Source of the DNA: Certhia americana
Taxonomy: Eukaryota; Chordata; Aves; Passeriformes; Certhiidae
Direction of reading: 5' to 3'
Assembly (NCBI GenBank): GCA_018697195.1
Contig: JAGMWU010000145.1
Coordinates: 431-64,430 of the forward strand
DNA length: 64,000 bases
The translations under genes and the position numbers were made by a program. The notes below the pieces were generated by a model. That model did not search any database. It was not told the DNA's origin and saw only the letters and a list, made by a program, of their open reading frames with translations. Shown here piece after piece: positions 57,367 to 64,000 of the stretch (the first letter of the stretch is position 1; the number at the start of each line of letters is the position of its first letter).

Positions 57367-58638
57367 TTGGCAGGAGGGTTGGAGTCTGTGATTTTTTGTA
57401 GGGAGTCAAGCAAGGCATCCACAAGCATTTGTTATATTAGGTATGGAGCCACTGGTCACAGTGTTGCTTGGTCTGTTCACATGGTTGTGGTACCTCGGCT
57501 GTGGAAAGACTTTCCAAGACAGGAGACAGATTTGAAAGACTCGAGAGAGTTAGGGAGGAAATGTCCCATGCCCCACCAGTATGGACCAGAGTCTGCTACT
57601 GGGAGCAAGCACACCCCTGCTCAAGAGAGAGGGTACACACCACAAGGTAACCTGTGGTTTTACCTGTGTGACCATGGAGAGGACATGATAAAATGGGATG
57701 GAAAGCTCACCTCTGCCCTAGCAGCACAGGTACGTGAGTTGAAAGGAAGGACAAGCACTGCAGGAAATTCTTCAAGGATAAATGTTGCTCCAGTTTCTAG
57801 TGAGCAAGTCCCCAGACAGAATAGAAGGGATGATGTTACTTCTGATACTCTTGAAGAGACCTCCAGGTCATGTTTACCAGAAGTGAGAAACAAGTACTAT
57901 GACCAGAACTAGAGGGGCCCTGCCTCCAGCCAGGTGGAGGAAAGGGACATTCGGATCTATTAGACTGTGAGGATCCGATGGCCTGGCACATCAGACCCAC
58001 AAGAGTATAAGACATTAGTTGACATTGGTGCACAGTGTACCCTGATTCCATCAATATATTTAGGGGCAAAATCCTTCTCTATTTCTGGGGTGACAGGGGG
58101 ATCCCAACAGCTGACTCTACTGGAAGCTGAAGTGAGCCTGACACAGAGCAAATGGCAAAATTACCGCATTGTGACTGGTCCAGAGGCACCGTGCATCCCT
58201 CACACAGATTACCTGAGGAGAGGGTATTTCAAGGACCCAAAAGGGCATCACTGCGATTTTGGGATAGCTGCTGTGGAGACAGTGGAAATTAAACAGCTGA
58301 ATACCTTGCATGGTCTCTCATAGGACCCTTCTGCTGTGGGACTGCTGAGGGTTGAAGAACAACAGGTACTGATCCCTACCACAACAGTCAGCAACACCAC
58401 AATAACTGGGACTCCATGGCCCCCATCCCTGAGATGATTCATGAACTGGAGAGCCAGGGAGTGGTCAGCAAGACTCACTCACCCTTTAATAGTCCTCTAT
58501 GGCCAGTGCATAAGTCCAATGGAGAGTGAACACTGACAGACTATTGTGGCCTGAACAAAGTCACGCCACTACTGAATGCTGCTGTGCCGGACATACTGGA
58601 ACTTCAGTATGGAGTCCAAGGCAGCAAAGTAGTGCCAC
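57367..58638 (+). pseudogene. ERVL-like gag-protease-RT fragment, plus strand
   Basis: The open frame 57367-57912 is gag-like (HGEDMIKWDGKLTSALAAQV). The frame 57967-58323 has the protease site LVDIGAQCTLIPS, where Ile replaces the usual Thr of the D-T-G triad, then NYRIVTGPEAPCIPHTDYL. An RT start follows to about 58620. It is truncated on the right by LTR-G. Same family as the minus-strand fragment at 54-56.8 kb. Confidence 0.65.
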
Positions 58639-59070
58639 TGTCATGGTTTCAGTTCAAACCAAGGCAGAAACATTAATTTTGTGTTCTGGTTTTGGTTTGC
58701 TAATTTGAAATTTTTCAATCAAGAGCAAAGCAGGCTTAAGCTTAAAAGGAATAAAACTTTATTAACTAACATTAAAAGGAAAAAAAACCCCAAGAATCAA
58801 AATGAAAAACAAGAATCAGAATGAAACTTGCAAAACACTTCTCTTTCTCTTACCAACTATTCACTTTCTTACTCTAATATAAAAAGACAAAACCTGGGAT
58901 TCTTAGTTATTACCCTTAAAATAATCACTTCTCAATTCATCAAGGAGAAAGGAGTCTCTCTTGAATACCATAGCGATTTTCTACAAGATACTAGTTCTCT
59001 TGCTCTCACACTTCATGAATGGCCTGCCGGGGAGAGAAGAAAATTTGCCATTGTGAAGTCCCTTCCCATG
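58639..59070 (-). mobile_element. LTR-G copy, partial
   Basis: Starts TGTCATGGTTTCAGTTC, the reverse of the LTR-G 3' end. AACTTTATTAACTAACAT (about 58755) and the segment GCCATTGTGAAG (about 59047) align with 8390-8680 reversed. It stops where another LTR starts at 59071. Confidence 0.68.
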
Positions 59071-59432
59071 TGTCCTGGGGTGACGTTGTGAGGTTTGTAT
59101 CCCCAATCGTCTGTTCTGTTTGGGCTGGAGATGTTCTTCAAGACTGGCTCGGGGAAGTTTTGTTTTGGTTTTGTTATCAGCTTGCTGATAATAGTCGGAG
59201 GGACACAGATGTATAGTGCTGCTTTTACGGCTGCTTTTGCTTTTTGCCTGCTGTTTTGCTTGCTTGCTCTTGCTTCTCGTCTCTTAAATAAACAGGTTTC
59301 TTTCCACTTCTCTCCAAGGAATCCTTCCCGAAACAGTTGGGGGGGAAGGGGGGGGGGAAGGGGCCATGGGGGTTTGCTCTCTGAAGGGGCCCGTTTGGGA
59401 GTTTCTTCCCAAACTTGCCCTAAACCAGGACA
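59071..59432 (+). mobile_element. Solo ERVL-type LTR
   Basis: TGTCCTGGGGTGACG to CTAAACCAGGACA, 362 bp, with inverted-repeat ends. The flanks CCATG/GCATG could be a mutated 5-bp duplication. TCTTAAATAAACAGG (about 59281) is the poly(A) signal. G-rich run at about 59338-59362. Confidence 0.75.
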
Positions 59433-61043
59433 GCATGCTGAATACTTTTATTGGGGATGAGAGCTTGTCTGTGTTTTGCTTTGAATACGTTTTTGCAGTC
59501 AGATCCTATCACTGACAATCCTTGAACCTTAACCTGTCACAATCTTATATTAATAAAGTGTTATTCCATAAACTGTTAGTGTGAATCCTTCACAGGCACT
59601 GGCAGTGGGTAACAAATAAAGGGGAACAACTGCTGGGGGTTCTCCCTTATACTGTTTGTGTGTTTCCCCAACTAAGTCAGTTGAGTCACCCTCCAATCCA
59701 GTTGGACTGTTCAGTGAAGGGTCCCCGTAACTGGATGCTGACAGACTGGTTGAGCACTGGGGTCTCGGGTTTCCTGGGGCACTTACAGACAAATTAAATA
59801 CTAAGTGTCCTCACACTAAGGGTTGAGGAAATTTCCCTTTTTCATGTGACAGCCTTCCAGAGCAAGTGGTACATGTGCCCTGCTTCCCAGGAAGTGGCTG
59901 TATGGAAATTAGAGAATAATTTTTTTTTTTTTCTCTTTGCTTGCGTACACATGAACTTTCACTTGCTTTAGTAAATCACTTTGTCTCAACCTATGAGTTG
60001 TTTTCCATGTTATTCTCTCTCCCCTGTCCATCTGAGAAAGGGGAGTGACAGAGCACCTTGGTGGGCACATAGCATCCAGCCAAGGTCAACCCTGTTGGAA
60101 ATCAAGAATTTACACCCCCTCTGAGTCTTTCAGAGGGAGAAAAGAATGTAGAATTTGAGTTAAAGCCTTTAGAGAAATTAAGATATATTAAGCCACATAA
60201 ATAAGTGTGAGTTTTAGTATTAAGTAAGTTAGGATTAAGCTTAAGTAAGTAAGGATATATTTCATGCTTTCCTAAGTGCCTGAGTAGAAGCAGAGTGTCC
60301 TAAGTTCCAGTTAAAAGTTCAGTGCTTCATAGACACAATTAAAACACAGTAGAATATTGTTTTGCATTCTTTAGATAGAGCCAAGAACATAAACAGATAG
60401 AACATGTATGCAGATAGATAATGTGCGCAAATATACGTATAGATGTGTAAGAACTGACACTGTATTTTGCATTTTAAAGTATAATTCTAATAGGCGCAAA
60501 GAAATTGTTTTAAGATCGTGTTTTTAGCTGATTGGCCAATTCAGGGTTAAAACCCTCAGTAGAGGCCTGCATCCCTTTACCCTTACCCATCCCTTCCTAC
60601 CTACCCTACCTACTGCTGCTGCTTGCTGCTGCTTGCTTCGCTTTGCCTGCACACATCCACGGAAGAAGAAAGAAGAAAAGAAGAAAGACAGCTCTGGTTG
60701 CTGCCCAAAGCCCCACGGTGATTCCAGCTGCTACTGGGTCTTTGCCCTGCAAAGGGCCCTTTAGCAATTCAGACTGCGCCTTCAGACTGATGGACTCATG
60801 GACTGATGCTTTTATACAATAAGTAACTCTATTGCAATAATTACTGCCTCTGACTATGTGAAAAAACCAAGCACACAGTAACACAACCCACCACACCCAT
60901 AATGGTAATTGGTGAGTGATCTCTCCCTGTTCTTATCTCAATTCATGGTATTTTTCTCCCCCATCCAGCTCAGGAGAAGGAGCAATAAAGTTGCTTAGTG
61001 GGCACCTGGCATTCAACCTAGGTCAATCCAGCACAATTAATTA
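59433..61043 (+). mobile_element. Mosaic of LTR fragments
   Basis: Recognised pieces: TTAATAAAGTGTTATTCC (about 59550); an avian LTR 3' part with TTTGTCTCAACCTATGAG and CATCCAGCCAAGGTCAACC (about 59980-60090); a second element from TGTTGGAAATC (about 60093) with TTAAGT-rich and CTGCTG-rich sections; and another LTR end GGCATTCAACCTAGGTCAATCC (about 61008-61030). The order suggests nesting; exact limits are not resolved. Confidence 0.5.
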
Positions 61044-62301
61044 TCTAATTCAAGACTCCTGACACATACATGCAGAAATTGTTTTCAAAACTAACAGAAC
61101 TACCTCTACTTTGTGCAAGTATTCACCCATGAAATAATGTTAACAATGCATTAAAACAGGAAGCTGTATATGTTTAAAGAAGCCACAATATTTTGCCCAT
61201 AAACCTTCAGAACAGCATGGACATTTCATACAACCCAAATGGAATGTTCAGAAACCATTACAGCTTTTTCTGCATTATATGAATCATGAACTCCTGAATT
61301 TTGAGGGCTATGAAAATTTTGCTTTTGTCCAGGGAAGTGATTATTATATGTAGAACTTTTCCCAATTCATCCAGAATTTCATTCTCTCAAGGTAACAGAT
61401 AAAATTTTCTATCTAAATTTGTCACATATTATTGAACTCCATAATTGCTGAGGTATTTGGAAAGCTTCTGAACGTAAGTTAGCTGCTATGGTTTTTAATA
61501 TGCTTGAGTTAGTCCAGTTACAGAGCTTATAATCAATCTCAGAGTCTCCTTTTGCTAGATTGAATTTACCCAGACTTCCACCCAGATTACCCTCTCTCAC
61601 AGGCAAAAACAACAGCTAGATTAGCCTTGACTGCTTTCCTGTTTACTATCAGCATGGCTAACAAGTGTTAAGTTTTACTTGTATCTGGACATTTAATCAA
61701 CAAAACAAGATATCCTTATTTTTCAACTGAGATACATACATTCACTTTCTGAACAGTTAGTCAGCCAAATGACATGCTTACTTCCTGCTCTTCAGCCATC
61801 CAGCCAAGATAATTCATTGCTCACCATCCTTAAGGTGGCCAAGTGGCAAATACTACGACCCAACTGTTCATAAATCAAACAAATTCTGTTACAGACCAAC
61901 ACTTTACAGTATGTAAGTAATGAAGAAACTATGTACCAGTGACTCAAACTTTCATTAGGACAAAGATGGTGTTTAATGTCCCTCTATCATAACTTTTGGA
62001 TGGCTCCAACACAGTGAAATGGCATAAGAACCATCTACTTACTGTCCTCAAGGACTATACTATACAGTTATGTGAAAGGCAAGTATCAGTTGCCCAACAA
62101 GAAACTATTTTCCATCAAGCATTATATAGAGTTCTTTGTAATAGATTTTATTTTATAGGGAAATCTAAAAAACAGAAAGTAAAGAAATTGAATTAGTAAG
62201 TGGCATGGTGATACCGATACATAAAAATTAGGATGTGCATTTTACATGTTGCATCACTGTACTGACAAGTCCAAAAAAGCATTAAAAAATTCTAAACAAA
62301 C

Positions 62302-62832
62302 CTGCTGGAGCTACGAGATCTTCTTGAAGAGCTATAGCTTCTTGGGGGTGTTCTGTATCTCTTCTCTTTCTTTTTTTTATCATCTCTCTCTTTTTCTCTT
62401 TCTTGCTCCTTCTTCTCTTTCTTCTCATCTTTCTCCTTTTCTTTGTCCTCTTTTTCCCCTCTATCCCTATCTCCCTCCTTGTCCTTAATCTTCTCTCTGT
62501 CTTTCTCCCCCTCTTTCGTAACATCATATTTTTCCTTGTTCTGGTCTACCTCTTCTCTGTCTTTTTCCTTCTCCTTCTCTTTGTTCTTTTCCCTGTCCTT
62601 GTCCCCTTCTCTATCCCTATCCTTGTCTCTAACTCTCTCTCGATCTTTATGCCGCTCTTTCTCTCTCTCCTGGTCCTTCTCCTTGTCCTTATCCCTGTTT
62701 CTCTCATTATCTCGCTCTCTTTCCTTCTCTTTGTCTCTGTCACAGTTTCTCTCCTTCTCTTTTTCTTGGTCTCTCTCCTTTTTTTTGGTCTTTTCTCTTT
62801 CCTTGACCTTTTCTTTGTCTCTTTTCTTGTCC
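62302..62832 (-). CDS. SREK1: SREK1 exon: charged KE/RD repeat domain
   Basis: 531 nt between GCTTTTCACAG and GTTTGT on the minus strand. One phase base, then DKKRDKEKVKEREKTKKK and a long run of alternating Lys/Glu and Arg/Asp pairs for about 160 residues, ending RYRTPPRSYSSSRRSRSSS. The T-P-P-R-S-Y-x-x-S-R-R-S-R-S ending and the charged repeats are SREK1 features (it is named for glutamic acid/lysine richness). It is expected to form a single long charged helix or disordered tract. Upstream RRM exons are beyond 64000. Frame intact. Confidence 0.92.
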
Positions 62833-63104
62833 CTGTGAAAAGCCAAACACAAATCCATTAATTAATTGAACTTTCTGATAAAAATTGCAACTAATTCTTT
62901 AGAATACATTAATTGTCCAAGACAAAATATATGTTTATGTTGAAAAATAGTAATTATTCAGAATTTTCATTTGTCACCCCTGTTCACCATGTGGGAAAGG
63001 CTATATAGATAGGAAAAATTTGGAAACCAAATTGGGGAAGAGGGGGCAAAAATCAAATCAAACTGTGATTGTCAAAGTGACATCATTACACTTTGAAAGA
63101 ATAT
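62833..63104. other. SREK1 intron, nothing further seen
   Basis: Pyrimidine tract and acceptor of the exon at 62832, then AT-rich sequence. Confidence 0.6.
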
Positions 63105-63689
63105 TGTCGGAGTCCAGAACACTCCTCTGACTGTCCTGAGTGATTCCAGACCCGAGCAGGGGGCTGGGAAGTCTTGGCAAGGAGTCAAGGACTCCCGTGC
63201 CTTTGATTTCAGCCCCTGGGAGAAATTACCACTACTGTGTGAAGAATTACAAACCATGAGAGTTTAAGTAGGGTGATAATTAGGTATGCACAGGGTGAAA
63301 AGTAGATTTATGTGGTATTTAGACTGATAAGCAAAAAACACAAAATGGAGTCTCCATGTGGCTTTGGGGTTTCTTCCTTCTTCTTCTCCTTCACCATTTT
63401 CCTCTGTGTCGTGGGCATCTTTGGTTGGCTCAGAGTAGAGCCTGACCTTCTAACATGGGAGACAGGTATTGGGGATCTTTTGTAAACATAGTGCACGTAA
63501 TTTTTAGTATAAAGATGTTCGTCACCTTCGGGGCTGGGTCATTCCCCGTGAGCTGACCTGCAGAACAGATCTCTGTGGGTCAGAGAAGAAACTGTACAGA
63601 TAAGGGAAAAATAAACAGCCTTGGAAAAGCAGAGGAGACAGCTCTCAGTCTTTTCCTTCGATCTCGGGGCTGGGCAAAAGACTTTTACA
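63105..63689 (+). mobile_element. Solo LTR
   Basis: TGTCGGAGTCCAGAACACTCC to GGGCAAAAGACTTTTACA. GGAAAAATAAACAGCC (about 63604) is the likely poly(A) signal. No coding capacity. No clear target duplication. It lies antisense to SREK1. 63690-64000 shows nothing recognisable. Confidence 0.6.
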
Positions 63690-64000
63690 CTCTCAGGAAG
63701 AACAACATCACATAAAAACCCAAGAGAATATGTCTTTTCACCTCACAGCTATGTTACCATACATAAATTTTCTACATTTTATCAGGAGTGAGACAAACTC
63801 TACAATTTGTAAATCCATTCTTTACTAAATATGTGTACATGTTAAATGGACTGCAGATTAACCACCTCCATGTAAATAATGACAGCTGACTGGACTGAAG
63901 TCTTTATTCTACAGTGTTCTCTCAAATATCTTTTAACTGCTTGGAAATCCAAAATCAATTAATACACAGAAACAAAAAAACTGGGATAAAATTTCACCAC

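Larger units (their letters stand above)
50016..62301 (-). other. SREK1 intron, 12.3 kb, filled with retroelements
   Basis: Minus-strand donor GTTTGT at 62296-62301 and acceptor AG at 50016-50017. The reading phase (2) matches on both sides. Contents are listed separately; 51000-52640 and 61044-62290 show no gene or recognised repeat. Confidence 0.8.

Noticed and set aside
62302..62832. Simple-sequence repeat explanation for the purine-rich minus strand
   Set aside because: Rejected as the sole explanation because splice sites, phase and the flanking SREK1-specific ending show that it is a coding exon.
62403..62861. Leu/Phe/Ser-rich plus-strand ORFs resembling membrane proteins
   Set aside because: They are the reverse of the SREK1 Lys/Glu/Arg/Asp repeat codons; composition explains the openness.
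1..64000. CRISPR arrays, bacterial operons, tRNA or rRNA genes
   Set aside because: No regularly spaced identical repeats and no cloverleaf-like or rRNA sequence recognised; tRNA-like stretches are only primer sites.

Overview
This window reads as avian nuclear DNA, probably from a songbird. It has CR1 LINEs with the avian-type 3' end (an ATTCTATG octamer repeat at about 10775-10799), dense LTR retrotransposons of several avian types, AT-rich introns and intron-split host genes. There are no bacterial-type operons, CRISPR arrays, rRNA or tRNA genes. By eye, well over half of the sequence is transposon-derived.

Two host genes are visible as exon fragments and point towards each other. FCHO2 (endocytic adaptor, + strand) contributes five short exons from the linker between its F-BAR and mu-homology domains: 10946-10970, 22086-22140, 26422-26600, 27167-27178 and 27584-27608. 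Their phases join without a break. One of its introns (22141-26421) is a textbook U12-type AT-AC intron. SREK1 (SR-related splicing regulator, - strand) contributes its last four coding exons: 62302-62832, 49929-50015, 49152-49281 and 47611-47763, again with matching phases and ending in a TAA stop. Both genes lie on human 5q, which corresponds to the bird Z chromosome. The extreme ERV density makes a sex chromosome likely, and possibly W, but that is inference. No exons for the C-terminal half of FCHO2 were found before the SREK1 3' end.

Layout: 1-2858, 3' half of an ERVL-like provirus with its 3' LTR. 3431-8787, a 1.4-kb class I-type LTR ('LTR-G', followed by a tRNA-Gly-like primer site) split by a 3.95-kb minus-strand provirus (ERV-A1, 3870-7820). 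9998-10799, CR1. 10946-27608, the FCHO2 exons, with a solo LTR (12923-13744), a nearly complete env-less betaretrovirus-like provirus (ERV-B, 15111-21998) that ends 87 bp before an exon, and two LTRs inside the U12 intron. 28007-31665, an inverted ERV-B scrap joined to a second ERV-A copy. 31666-39892, CR1, several LTRs and an integrase fragment. 39893-43446, AT-rich sequence with no gene. 43447-44977, an LTR with a second LTR inside it. 45616-46134, CR1. 46135-62832, the SREK1 3' region, whose 12.3-kb intron holds LTRs, CR1 and two ERVL-like gag-pro fragments in opposite orientation. 63105-63689, another LTR.

The retroviral copies are all broken by stops, frameshifts, deletions or catalytic-site changes. 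ERV-B is the youngest-looking: its LTRs differ by roughly 3% by eye. It keeps gag, pro and pol in three successive -1 frames, a canonical A AAA AAC frameshift heptamer, a tRNA-Lys-type primer site and 6-bp target duplications.
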